In this document: one piece after another, positions 26,021 through 34,474 of the stretch | Numbering within the stretch: position 1 is the first letter of the stretch | How the letters are laid out: each line of letters starts with the position of its first letter | DNA from: FEB-25 sp963822175 | Lineage (GTDB): Bacteria > Chloroflexota > Anaerolineae > Anaerolineales > UBA4823 | Assembly: GCA_963822175.1 (NCBI GenBank) | Contig: CAWGGJ010000003.1 | Location: 720,934-784,933, forward strand | Length of the DNA: 64,000 nucleotides | Direction of reading: 5' to 3' | Notes under the pieces: model-generated | Told to the model about the DNA's origin: nothing | Database searches by the model: none | Seen by the model: only the letters and a program-made list of their open reading frames with translations | Position numbers and translations under genes: made by a program

Positions 26021-27380
26021 CCCGGACACAGAGCCCAATGAGGTGGAATCCTCCCATTCATCCGCCCTGGCTGGGGATGTTAATTGCCCATATTGCCATG
26101 GATTGGGATACCTGCGCCGAGATCTGCCGATAACTCATCCTGACTTTGGCAAACTGCAAATCTGTTCCTGCCGCAGCGGGCAGGTGTCGCAGCTCATCCA
26201 CCAGAAACTGTTCGCCATCAGCAACCTGGATAATTTACAGCACCTGACCTTCGAAAATTTTCAGCCGCGCGGTCGGATTGGATTGGGTCCATGGCAGGCT
26301 GACTCGCTGGAGCGGGCATACAACCAGGCACAGCAGTTCGCCCAAAAGGCGGATGGGTGGCTGCTGCTGCAGGGTGGCTTTGGCTGCGGCAAGACCCACC
26401 TGGCGGCAGCGGTCGCAAATTTCACTGTTGGGATGGGAGTGCCCACCCTGTTCATCACCGTCCCTGATCTATTGGATGCGCTGCGCTTTTCCTATGACGA
26501 CCCATCCAGCACCTTTGAGCAACGCTTCGAGGAGATCCGGAATGCACCCCTGCTGATCATGGACGATTTCGGCACTCAGAATGCCACGCCGTGGGCGCAG
26601 GAAAAACTGTTCCAAATCCTGAACTATCGGTATATCAACCACATGCCACTGGTGGTGACGACGAACCTGCTATTGGATCAGATCGAAGGGCGTATTCGCT
26701 CACGCCTGGAGGACCCGGAGCTGGTGACACGTGTTTTTATCCAGGCACCGGATTTCCGCCGACCCACCGACGATTCCACCCATTCCGACCTGTCCTCCCT
26801 GGCAATGCACCATGAGCAAACCTTCAGCAGCTGGGATGACCGGCAAAATGAAAACCTGTCCGCAGAAGACCGGAAGAGTCTGGAGAAGGCGCTCAAGACT
26901 GCCCTTGAATACGTGCGCTCACCGCAAGGTTGGCTGGTATTCAGCGGTCCCTATGCCTGTGGCAAGACCCACCTTGCGGCAGCAATCGCCAACTCACGGG
27001 CTGACCTGGGGCAACCTCCCATGTTGATCAGTGTTTCCAACCTGCTGGACCATTTACGGGCAACGTTCAGCTCCAACAGCCCGATCAGCCTTGACCGGCG
27101 TTTTGAAGAGATCCGCAGTGCTCCGCTGCTCATCCTAGATGCATTGGGAGAACAATCTCCAACCCCCTGGGCAAATGAAAAATTGTTCCAGCTGATCGAT
27201 TACCGTCACCTGAACAAGCTGCCCACGGTGATGACCACAGCCAAATACCTGGAGGAGCTCGACACGCGTATCCTCAGCCGCATCCTGGATTCACGGCTGT
27301 GCACCATCTGCGCCATCACAGCGCCTGGCTATCGTGGTGGAACCACGAAATCAAGCTCCCGCCAAAAGCGAACAAAATAG
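25947..27380 (+). CDS. DnaI/DnaC-like helicase loader with two AAA+ domains
   Basis: A 477-residue protein. A zinc-binding N-terminus (CPYC..CSC, residues 47-75) of the DnaI kind is followed by a complete AAA+ domain: Walker A GGFGCGKT (143-150), Walker B LLIMDD (202-207) and sensor VVTTN. A second, homologous AAA+ domain follows with Walker A GPYACGKT (334-341), but its Walker B reads LLILDA (394-399), losing the second acidic residue. Usual loaders have one such domain and about 300 residues. The start is ATG 25947 after GGAAGGAGGAAGA. It probably loads the DnaB encoded upstream. Confidence 0.88.
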   Translation: MTEKSSKIDATLRKLAEDTANGKSDPDTEPNEVESSHSSALAGDVNCPYCHGLGYLRRDLPITHPDFGKLQICSCRSGQVSQLIHQKLFAISNLDNLQHLTFENFQPRGRIGLGPWQADSLERAYNQAQQFAQKADGWLLLQGGFGCGKTHLAAAVANFTVGMGVPTLFITVPDLLDALRFSYDDPSSTFEQRFEEIRNAPLLIMDDFGTQNATPWAQEKLFQILNYRYINHMPLVVTTNLLLDQIEGRIRSRLEDPELVTRVFIQAPDFRRPTDDSTHSDLSSLAMHHEQTFSSWDDRQNENLSAEDRKSLEKALKTALEYVRSPQGWLVFSGPYACGKTHLAAAIANSRADLGQPPMLISVSNLLDHLRATFSSNSPISLDRRFEEIRSAPLLILDALGEQSPTPWANEKLFQLIDYRHLNKLPTVMTTAKYLEELDTRILSRILDSRLCTICAITAPGYRGGTTKSSSRQKRTK

Positions 27381-27393
27381 CTTGAGAAGATAG

Positions 27394-27424
27394 AACACGG
27401 CAGGTAGCGATCACCTGCCGTGTT
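27394..27424 (+). terminator. Bidirectional terminator between convergent genes
   Basis: A perfect 12-pair stem (AACACGGCAGGT / ACCTGCCGTGTT) with a seven-base loop lies between the loader gene and the LOG gene. The T-runs are short, so it is less certain than the others. Confidence 0.6.
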
Positions 27425-27433
27425 TAAATATCC

Positions 27434-28015
27434 TTATTCTTCCCGGGTGAGCCACTTTTCCAGGCCTGTGGGGAATTGGTAGCTCTCCAATTTTGTAAGC
27501 AGCTCATCGGGCTGGTCCGAACAAACCAAAAAAGAGCCGTGTTCGGCATAGATAAAGCCTTCCTGGCGGGCATGCTCGATCGCCGAAAGCAGCGGATCGA
27601 AATAGCGCCTGGTATTTAAAATACCCATGGGCTTGGTATGGACGCCGATCTGTGCCCAGGTGAGCACTTCGAACAACTCTTCAAAGGTCCCATACCCACC
27701 GGGTAAGGCAATGAATGCATCCGACATCTCCACCATCAGCTGTTTGCGGGTGTGCATATTGTCCACAATTTCCAGCCGCGTTAGACCCGTATGCATCAAG
27801 ATTGGAGTAGCAAACAGGCGAGGGATGACCCCGATCACCTCACCCCCTGCTTCCAGGGCACCATCAGCGACAGCGCCCATCAGCCCCGTGCTGCCAGCCC
27901 CATAAACCAGAGAGTAGCCACGCCTGGCAATAGTACCCCCCATCCAATGGGCGGCGAGCAAGTACTCCTCACCCAGCCTGTCGGAAGAGCCGCAATAGAC
28001 ACAAATGGTTTTCAT
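27434..28015 (-). CDS. LOG family protein (TIGR00730)
   Basis: A 193-residue Rossmann-fold protein with ICVYCGSSD at the start, SLVYGAGSTGLMGAVADGAL, the arginine motif MHTRKQLM and the family signature PGGYGTFEE. LOG proteins cleave nucleoside 5'-monophosphates at the glycosidic bond (cytokinin riboside 5'-monophosphate phosphoribohydrolase type); in bacteria the natural substrate is often unclear. The start at ATG 28015 (MKTICVYCG) is chosen because the preceding 13 residues are not part of the fold. Confidence 0.9.
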   Translation of the reverse strand: MKTICVYCGSSDRLGEEYLLAAHWMGGTIARRGYSLVYGAGSTGLMGAVADGALEAGGEVIGVIPRLFATPILMHTGLTRLEIVDNMHTRKQLMVEMSDAFIALPGGYGTFEELFEVLTWAQIGVHTKPMGILNTRRYFDPLLSAIEHARQEGFIYAEHGSFLVCSDQPDELLTKLESYQFPTGLEKWLTREE

Positions 28016-28223
28016 TCCACTGATCCCAATGAGAATTAAGATCGAATTGCGCAATTATAGCATCAGCGACGACCACAGGGTGCAGCCATCATACTATAAT
28101 ATGTTTACAGAAGGTTAACTCTGGCAGATACCTCAGAAAATCTGTGCAGGTATGATCTACTTTGCTGTACAATGAGTGAGACTGGTTATCGACCAAACAT
28201 AACCAGAAAGGATACCTTTTCCT

Positions 28224-29141
28224 ATGCCGACTGTTGAAATTTCACACATTAGCAAGTCCTTTGGCGAGCTTAAAGCCGTGGATGACGTCTCTTTTGAGGT
28301 TGAAAAGGGTGAAATCTTCGGCCTGCTGGGGCCCAATGGTGCCGGAAAAACAACCGCCATCCGGATCTTATTGGACATCTTCAAACCTGACCATGGAACT
28401 GTAAGCATCCTGGGTGGAACGATGACGGAAACCAAGAAGGACCACATAGGCTACATGCCCGAGGAACGAGGGCTCTATCAGGATATCCCGCTCGACCGCT
28501 GCCTTGAATACCTGAGCACCCTCAAGGGCATGACCCCAGAAGAAGCACGGGAACGCATCGCAGGTTACCTTGAGCGCTTCGACCTGGCATCCTCGCGCCA
28601 TAAGAAGGTCAAAGAACTCAGCAAGGGTATGCAGCAGAAAGCCCAGCTGATCACCACACTGATCCACGAACCAGAATTGATCATCATCGATGAGCCGTTC
28701 AGCGGATTGGACCCGGTCAACACGCAGATGGTGAAAGACCTGCTACGCGAGCAGCGCGACCGAGGGGTGACCATCTTGATGTCCACCCACCAGATGCAAC
28801 AGGTGGAAGAACTGTGCGACCGCATCGTGCTGATCGACCATGGGCGCACGGTGCTGTACGGACCCCTGGATGACATCCGGAAACAGTTTTCGGGGCATGC
28901 GGTGTTCGTCCGCACCCCCGACGAGCTGCCCACCCTGCCCGGGGTGGAGCATGTCGAACAGCATAACTCATCCGCCTACAGGCTGAACCTGGACCCGACC
29001 ACAAGCACCCAGGATATTTTGCGCCTATTGGTCTCACAAGGGATCCAGATCGACCAATACGAGATCGCGGCACCAACGCTGGATGAGATATTCATCCAGG
29101 TGGTGAAAGCGGATGACCTGGAAGAAGGAGAAAGCTCATGA
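28224..29141 (+). CDS. ABC transporter ATP-binding protein (NatA-like)
   Basis: A 305-residue ATPase: Walker A GPNGAGKTT (about 35-43), signature LSKGMQQKAQL, Walker B LIIIDEPFSGLDP and the switch His in STHQMQQ. A DUF4162-type C-terminal domain follows (about residues 220-300). The end overlaps the next start (ATGA, 29138-29141), so it is coupled to two ABC-2 permeases. The set resembles NatAB-type sodium or drug exporters. Confidence 0.95.
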   Translation: MPTVEISHISKSFGELKAVDDVSFEVEKGEIFGLLGPNGAGKTTAIRILLDIFKPDHGTVSILGGTMTETKKDHIGYMPEERGLYQDIPLDRCLEYLSTLKGMTPEEARERIAGYLERFDLASSRHKKVKELSKGMQQKAQLITTLIHEPELIIIDEPFSGLDPVNTQMVKDLLREQRDRGVTILMSTHQMQQVEELCDRIVLIDHGRTVLYGPLDDIRKQFSGHAVFVRTPDELPTLPGVEHVEQHNSSAYRLNLDPTTSTQDILRLLVSQGIQIDQYEIAAPTLDEIFIQVVKADDLEEGESS

Positions 29142-30339
29142 CCAAGTTCTGGTTAGTGTCGTGGCATGAATATTCCAGGCACGTATTTCGAAAGCGTTTT
29201 CTCCTTGCCCTGTTCAGTGTACCGCTCCTGCTGGCTTTCATGATCATCTGGTCATCGGCATGATCATGATGGAGACGAGCTCAAATCCGGTCGGATATGT
29301 CGACCACTCAGGCTTGCTTGCTGATCCGGTCCCGCAAGCGCGGGTCAAATGGCCGGAGCAGTATGTGGAAATGGTCGCCTATACGAATGAGGCAGCGGCA
29401 GATGATGACCTGCAAGCAAAAAAGCTACAGGCGTATTACATCGTTCCTCAAGACTACCTGCAAACCGGCCAGGTCGAGGTGTATTATCTTGACAAATTAA
29501 AAGGCTCGGATGCAGAGCAATTTACTGCGTTTCTGAAAGCAAACCTGCTGGCAAATCAACCCCCAGACATTTCCAACCGCATCCTTGAAGGGAATGACCT
29601 GGTCATACAATCAGTAGATAAAAGCCAGGAAGCCTCCAAGAATCAATTTATTAATATCATCCTGCCGCTTATTGCCGGGATCGTGTTCATTGTGGCCATC
29701 AGCACCACCTCCGGTTATCTCATTCAAACCGTAACCGAGGAAAAAGAGAACCGCACCATGGAGATCATGGTGACATCGGTTTCTCCAAACCAGCTGATGA
29801 GTGGTAAAGTGATCGCGGATATCGCCATTGGTGTGACCCAGATCCTGGTCTGGGCGGGTTTCATCGTCCTGGCGCTAATCATCGGAAAGAACTTTCTGCC
29901 CTCCCTGAGCGGAGTCCACTTCTCGGGTGAAACGATCGCAGTCATTATCTTGTTAATGGTTCCAGCCTTTATCATGATCAGCGGGTTGATGGCGGCCGTG
30001 GGTGCGACCGTGACGGAAGCCAGCGAAGGCCAACAGATCATGGGTTTATTCACCATCCCTATCTGGCTGCCCTACCTATTCATCGCTGTGTTCATCCAGA
30101 ACCCGAACAGTCCCCTGGCCATAGCGATGAGCCTGTTCCCACTGACCGCCCCAATGACGGTAACCATCCGCATGGGTCTAACCAGCATCCCCACCTGGCA
30201 GATGATCGCAAGCATCACCATCCTGGTTCTATCAGCGATCGGTGCGGTCTGGCTGGCGGGCAGAGCATTTCGCCTGGGGATGCTGCGCTATGGCCAGCGG
30301 GTTCACTGGAAGGAACTCTTTAACTTTCAAAGGGTATGA
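29138..30339 (+). CDS. ABC-2 permease (NatB-like), frameshifted
   Basis: The coupled start ATG 29138 gives KFWLVSWHEYSRHVFRKRF and the first helix (LLLAFMI), then stops at 29263. One missing base near 29248-29250 (probably a second C in ATCATC-CTG) restores LVIGMIMMETSSNPVGYVDH, the normal continuation, which is open to 30339. The periplasmic domain (YYIVPQDYLQTG) and five or six C-terminal helices follow, with EKENRTMEIMVTSVSP, the conserved ABC-2 permease motif. It pairs with the homologous permease at 30343. The merged length is about 400 residues. Confidence 0.88.
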
Positions 30340-30342
30340 GCC

Positions 30343-31578
30343 ATGAAAAAAACCTTGCTTGTTATTCGACATGAATTAAGAACCATCTTTTCGCGCCCGT
30401 CATTCCTGTTTGCAATTTTTGGCATTCCCATCATTGGTGCATTGATCTTCTCTGTTGCCGGCCAACTTACGAGGGGTTCCTCCGCACAAAACTTTCTTAC
30501 CCAGCTCATCAGCAGCCCCCCGACAGTGCAGGCTGAAGGATACATCGACCAGGCTGGCGTCATCAAGAGCCTTCCAGCGAGTGTACCGGCGGGGATACTG
30601 GTGGCTTTCCCGGACGAAACCACCGCCAGGCAGGCGCTTGAAAATGGAGAGATCTCTGCGTATTACATCATCCCCACAGACTATATCCGATCGGGAAAGA
30701 TCAACTATATTCGCTCGGATTTTAACCCACTCGGCTCATCCAGCCAGTCAGGCTTGCTGGAATGGATCTTGAACGTCAACCTGCTTGGTGGAGATGAACA
30801 GCTCGCATCGCTGATCAACGGTCCAAAGGACACGCAGGCAGTATCGCTTTCCCCCACGCCTCAGCGGGACGCCAATAACATGCTGACCTACTTTCTTCCC
30901 TATGCGGTGATGATGCTGTTCTATTTTATCATCCTAAGCAGCGCCAGCCTCTTGCTCAATAGCGTGGCCAAGGAAAAGGAGAACCGGGTAATGGAAGTGC
31001 TGATGCTAGCGGTTACCCCCAGGCAGCTGCTCAGCGGAAAAATCATCGGTTTGGGCCTGGTGGGATTGCTCCAGGTTATCACCTGGGTGGGTACCGGGCG
31101 GATCCTGCTGGCCCGAAGTGGTACAACATTCAACCTGCCGATCGCCTTTCAGCTACCCGCTTCGTTCCTCGCCTGGGGATTGATCTTCTTCCTGCTCGGA
31201 TACGCAGTATATGCCAGCCTGATGGCGGGCCTGGGGGCACTGGTACCCAATCTGCGTGAAGCCTCACAGGCGACGATTTTGGTGATCTTCCCACTGATCA
31301 TTCCCATAATGCTAAACAGTGTGCTGATCAACGAGCCAAACAGCACGATCTCGGTGATCATGAGCCTGTTCCCGCTCACCTCGCCAATAGCCATGATGAC
31401 CCGCCTGGCCGCTGGTGGCGTGCCTTTCTGGCAGCCTGTACTGGCGGCAATACTTTTGGTAATCACGGCAGTGTGGGTGGTGCGTTCTGTGGCACGCATG
31501 TTCCGCGCCCAAACGATATTATCCGGTCAGCCGTTCAGCCGTAAGCTGTTTATTAATGCACTGCTCGGGAAAGCCTGA
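30343..31578 (+). CDS. ABC-2 permease, second subunit
   Basis: A 411-residue homologue of the preceding gene: N-terminal helix after LLVIRHELRTIFSRPSF, an external domain with GYIDQAGVI and YYIIPTDYIRSG, then about six helices. The motif EKENRVMEVLMLAVTPRQL matches the same site in the partner. Four bases separate it from the upstream stop, so the two should form a heterodimeric channel driven by the ATPase at 28224. Confidence 0.93.
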   Translation: MKKTLLVIRHELRTIFSRPSFLFAIFGIPIIGALIFSVAGQLTRGSSAQNFLTQLISSPPTVQAEGYIDQAGVIKSLPASVPAGILVAFPDETTARQALENGEISAYYIIPTDYIRSGKINYIRSDFNPLGSSSQSGLLEWILNVNLLGGDEQLASLINGPKDTQAVSLSPTPQRDANNMLTYFLPYAVMMLFYFIILSSASLLLNSVAKEKENRVMEVLMLAVTPRQLLSGKIIGLGLVGLLQVITWVGTGRILLARSGTTFNLPIAFQLPASFLAWGLIFFLLGYAVYASLMAGLGALVPNLREASQATILVIFPLIIPIMLNSVLINEPNSTISVIMSLFPLTSPIAMMTRLAAGGVPFWQPVLAAILLVITAVWVVRSVARMFRAQTILSGQPFSRKLFINALLGKA

Positions 31579-31632
31579 CCAAAGTTCATCCATGAGGCCA
31601 GGAGGTAATCGCCCCCACACCCAACGTTGAAT

Positions 31633-32070
31633 TCAGGCTTCCAGCCAGATGGTCACCGGGCCATCGTTGGCGATCTCCACCAACATGTGCGCTCCGAACT
31701 CCCCCGTTTGGGTGGGAACACCCAGCTCACGCAGCAATGTCGCAAAACGATCCACTAACGGGCGGGCAACATCAGGCAAGGCTGCATCGGTGAAGGAGGG
31801 ACGCCTGCCCTTGCGTGTATCAGCGTACAGGGTGAACTGCGAGACCACGATCGCCTCCCCGCCTACCTCCAGCAAGGAGAGGTTCATCTTGCCCTGATCA
31901 TCTTCGAAGATGCGCAGGTTGGTGATCTTCTCGGCCAGGGTGCGGGCTTGCTGCTCACCATCCCGCGGACCGATCCCCAGCAGGATCACCACCCCTTTGC
32001 CGATCTCGGCAACCGAGTGACCTGCCACCAGGACCTTTCCAGACCTTACCCGTTGTAAGACTACACGCAT
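31633..32070 (-). CDS. dtd: D-aminoacyl-tRNA deacylase
   Basis: A 145-residue enzyme that hydrolyses D-amino acids from mischarged tRNAs. It begins MRVVLQRVRSGKVLV. SQFTLYADTRKGRRPSF carries the SQxT active-site motif, and NDGPVTIWLE carries the Gly-cisPro motif. ATG 32070 is chosen because it begins the conserved fold and lies seven bases after the Nudix stop. It is the last gene of a selW-trpS-Nudix-dtd run that shares a tRNA-quality theme. Confidence 0.95.
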   Translation of the reverse strand: MRVVLQRVRSGKVLVAGHSVAEIGKGVVILLGIGPRDGEQQARTLAEKITNLRIFEDDQGKMNLSLLEVGGEAIVVSQFTLYADTRKGRRPSFTDAALPDVARPLVDRFATLLRELGVPTQTGEFGAHMLVEIANDGPVTIWLEA

Positions 32071-32077
32071 CGTATTT

Positions 32078-32623
32078 TCACTCCTGTTGAAGACGACGAA
32101 GAGCGAAAGCCACCGCCGCCGCCCAGGCCAGTATCTTGAATTTACCCTCCGATAAGGCCGCTTCCAGCTCATCCCGACTCAAGAACAGCATCTCCTGATC
32201 TTCCAGGTCGTCGCTGTCAATTTCACTGACCTGCCGTGCATGGCGCGCCAGGAACAGGTACCCCGTTGCCACACCCCGGTTCGGGTCGACCAGGTAATCC
32301 CCCAGGCGCACCCATTCATCTGAGATATACCCGGTCTCTTCGTGTAGCTCACGTTGGGCGGTTTCCAGCGGAACTTCACCCGGCTCAATGTAACCACCCA
32401 CCAATGCCAACATGGGTTCAGCCACCCCATACTTGCGCTGCCTGAAGCAAAGGAATGTACCCTTTTCCGTCTCCACCACAACATTGATGTAATCGGGTGT
32501 TTTAATCCATGCCCAATCCGGGATGATGCGCCCATCCGGCAGCTCAACTTCATGGTATTCGACCTTCAGCCAGGGGGATTGGTCGAATACTACCTTGTGT
32601 GAGTTGGTTTTCCAGGCTCGCAT
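32078..32623 (-). CDS. Nudix hydrolase
   Basis: A 181-residue enzyme with a perfect Nudix box (G-x5-E-x7-RE-x2-EE-x-GY: starts GGYIEPGE, ends RELHEETGY). Flanking sequence (ELPDGRIIPDWAWIKTPDY, VVETEKGTFLCFRQ) resembles ADP-ribose/ADP-sugar pyrophosphatases. The start at ATG 32623 follows GAGGAA and lies seven bases after the trpS stop. The substrate is not determined. Confidence 0.9.
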   Translation of the reverse strand: MRAWKTNSHKVVFDQSPWLKVEYHEVELPDGRIIPDWAWIKTPDYINVVVETEKGTFLCFRQRKYGVAEPMLALVGGYIEPGEVPLETAQRELHEETGYISDEWVRLGDYLVDPNRGVATGYLFLARHARQVSEIDSDDLEDQEMLFLSRDELEAALSEGKFKILAWAAAVAFALRRLQQE

Positions 32624-32630
32624 ATTCCTC

Positions 32631-33623
32631 TTAAGGCAGTCCGACCGCCTGGCGCACTTCCAGCATGGTTTGTTCAGCGATGACCCTGGCCCGCCTGGCT
32701 CCATCGTCCAATACATCCCGCACATAGTTGGGATCTTTTGCCAGGTTGTTGCGGCGTTCCCTGAAGGGTGCCAGGTTGTTGTTTAAATTCCTGGCATATA
32801 GCAGCTTGCATTCCACGCAACCGATGCCCGCCCGCCGGCACTCGCGATTGACCATGGCGATCTCATCCGGGGAGGAGAAGATCTTGTGCATGGTGAACAC
32901 GTTGCAGATATCCGGGTTGCCGGGGTCACTGCGCAGCTTGCGATCGGGGTCAGTCACCATCTGCTTCACCCGCTTGGTGGTCTCCTCGGGGGTGGCAGCG
33001 ATCTCGATGTGGTTATTGAGGCTCTTGCTCATCTTGCGCACCCCATCGATGCCCAGCACCAGGGGGATCTCGGTGTTCTTCATCGCGGGTTCGATCAGCA
33101 CATCCGTGTTGTAGCGATGGTGGAAGGAGCGCACCGTCTCACGGGCAAATTCCAGGTGAGGTGCCTGGTCTATGCCCACCGGCACGATGTTGGACTTATA
33201 CAAAACGATATCAGCAGTCATCAGGATGGGGTAGCCCACCAGCCCATAGTTCACATTATCCGGCTGGTCGCGCACCTTGTCTTTGAAGGTGGGCAGGTCT
33301 GTCAGCTTGCCCATGGGTGAGACCATCGAGAGGATCAGGTGCAGCTCTGCCACCTGGGGCACATGCGACTGGATGAACATGATGGTCTCGTCCGGGCGGA
33401 TGCCAGCAGCCAGGAAATCCAGCGCCATCTCCATGGTATTCTGGCGCAGGTTGAGCGTGTCTTCCACCGTGGTCAGGGCGTGCAGATCGACGATGCAGTA
33501 CACGCAGTCATAGTCATCCTGCAACGCGACGTAGTTCTTGATCGCGCCCAGGTAGTTGCCCAGGTGCTGCCGCCCGGTGGGGCGTGCTCCCGAAAATACG
33601 CGGCCTTTCTTTTGTATGGTCAT
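32631..33623 (-). CDS. trpS: Tryptophanyl-tRNA synthetase
   Basis: A 330-residue class I synthetase. It has the HIGH-equivalent GARPTGRQHLGNYLGA (about 12-27), YCIVDLHALT and VPVGIDQAPHLEFAR, and the KMSKS motif GVRKMSKSLNN. AAGGAGGAACC precedes the ATG. A Trp-type T-box leader lies upstream beyond the short selW-like gene and is probably the control element of the whole run, since 105 bases separate the two genes and no convincing promoter is seen there. A short AGGTGT/ACACCT hairpin sits in that gap. Confidence 0.97.
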   Translation of the reverse strand: MTIQKKGRVFSGARPTGRQHLGNYLGAIKNYVALQDDYDCVYCIVDLHALTTVEDTLNLRQNTMEMALDFLAAGIRPDETIMFIQSHVPQVAELHLILSMVSPMGKLTDLPTFKDKVRDQPDNVNYGLVGYPILMTADIVLYKSNIVPVGIDQAPHLEFARETVRSFHHRYNTDVLIEPAMKNTEIPLVLGIDGVRKMSKSLNNHIEIAATPEETTKRVKQMVTDPDRKLRSDPGNPDICNVFTMHKIFSSPDEIAMVNRECRRAGIGCVECKLLYARNLNNNLAPFRERRNNLAKDPNYVRDVLDDGARRARVIAEQTMLEVRQAVGLP

Positions 33624-33728
33624 GGTTCCTCCTTACACGATTAATCAATGCAGGGCAGATTGATCCTTTTGGTCCGAAGCAAGCCCGGGGTAAGGTGTAA
33701 AAAAACACCTCTCTAAGGTATCTCTGCT

Positions 33729-33977
33729 CTACTTGCTCTTTAAATACTCCCTCACCAGTCCTGCCACCTCACCCGGCTCTGCATGGCGGTGGGTTGCCAG
33801 CTTGGAGTACAACAGCTGGTCGTTCACGGTGAGCTCAAAACGCCCGCCATCCGACGGCACCAGGGTGATGGATTCGATATTCAGCTCAAACTCCTTGAGC
33901 AGCTCGGCTGCCAGACCGACAGCACGATCGGTGTAGTTTCAGACTGCGCAATAGACCAGGTTTATTTTCATCAACAT
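33729..33977 (-). CDS. SelW-like (Rdx family) protein with in-frame UGA, probable selenoprotein
   Basis: An 82-residue protein only if the UGA at 33939-33941 (codon 13) is read through. The reading MLMKINLVYCAV-U-NYTDRAV puts the stop codon exactly at the second position of the CxxC/CxxU redox motif of the Rdx family (SelW/SelT/SelH). Downstream, GLAAELLKEF, ITLVPSDGGRFELTV and LLYSKLATHRHA are typical of the family through to the natural stop TAG. GGAGG lies seven bases before the ATG. A hairpin after the UGA could serve as a bacterial SECIS. No Sec machinery is in the window. Alternatives are a Cys-to-UGA mutation, a base error, or reading of UGA as Trp. Confidence 0.78.
33907..33923 (-). 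promoter_or_regulatory. Candidate bacterial SECIS hairpin
   Basis: Starting 15 bases after the UGA, GCTG-TCGGTCTGG-CAGC can form a stem-loop; CG and CG outside it extend the stem with one bulge. A competing hairpin ACCGA..TCGGT starts six bases after the UGA. The first has the usual distance for a bacterial SECIS. Confidence 0.4.
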
Positions 33978-34002
33978 AACGACACCTCCGAGATGTATTT
34001 AA

Positions 34003-34031
34003 AAAATAACCCCGCCGGTGATGCGACGGGG
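34003..34031 (-). terminator. Attenuator terminator of the T-box leader
   Basis: CCCCGTCG / CGGCGGGG (one mismatch) followed by TTATTTTTT on the minus strand, 14 bases before the ribosome site of the selW-like gene. Confidence 0.75.
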
Positions 34032-34240
34032 TGAATAAGCCAGCTTCACGCTTCAGGTACGGTTGAACTCAACGATACCTTTTGCCCAGCTAACGGTGGC
34101 AGCTCCGGCACAGGTTACTCCTACAGTTTCACCCTGCAGCTCCGAGGTCCATTCAGCGCATGCGTACGGGCGGGGTTTGCAGCCTCTACCGCTCTCTGTG
34201 CCGCCGCTTCTGCGCCTACTCGTCCTCTTCAACGCTATTT
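34003..34240 (-). promoter_or_regulatory. T-box leader, tryptophan type
   Basis: On the minus strand the Stem I blocks appear in order: GAAGAGGACGAGTAG with the AGUA of the specifier loop (34217-34220), CAGAGAGCGG..GGCTGCAAACC, then GAA-TGG-ACCTCGGAG. The triplet after GAA (34149-34151) is UGG, the Trp codon. Further down GTAACCTG.. and a Stem III-like hairpin occur. Then GTGAAGCTGGCTTATTCAC forms an antiterminator-like stem whose bulge carries UGGC (34039-34042), complementary to a tRNA 3' end with discriminator G, as in tRNA-Trp. A terminator completes the attenuator. The canonical AGGGTGG block is diverged. Confidence 0.75.
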
Positions 34241-34474
34241 TATATAGGCGGATAGTATATCATAAGATGAACTTGGGAAAAAGAAAAACATAAAGGCCAC
34301 CAAGGGCACGAAGGGCACAAAGGGGAGGATTAAATCACTTTTTTTGAAAGGTGATCATCGAAAAGAAAAAAGCAGGAGTAAGAATATCCCAGTTATTTCC
34401 TCAGCTAAAGCTGCAGAGATTTGACTAATTCCAGATATCGCGTGGTTTAATTTTGCCAGGCAGGTCCGTCATAA

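Noticed and set aside
33708..33720. Terminator between the selW-like gene and trpS
   Set aside because: AGGTGT-T6-ACACCT is a weak hairpin whose T-run lies in the loop, not after the stem, so it is not convincing as a terminator.
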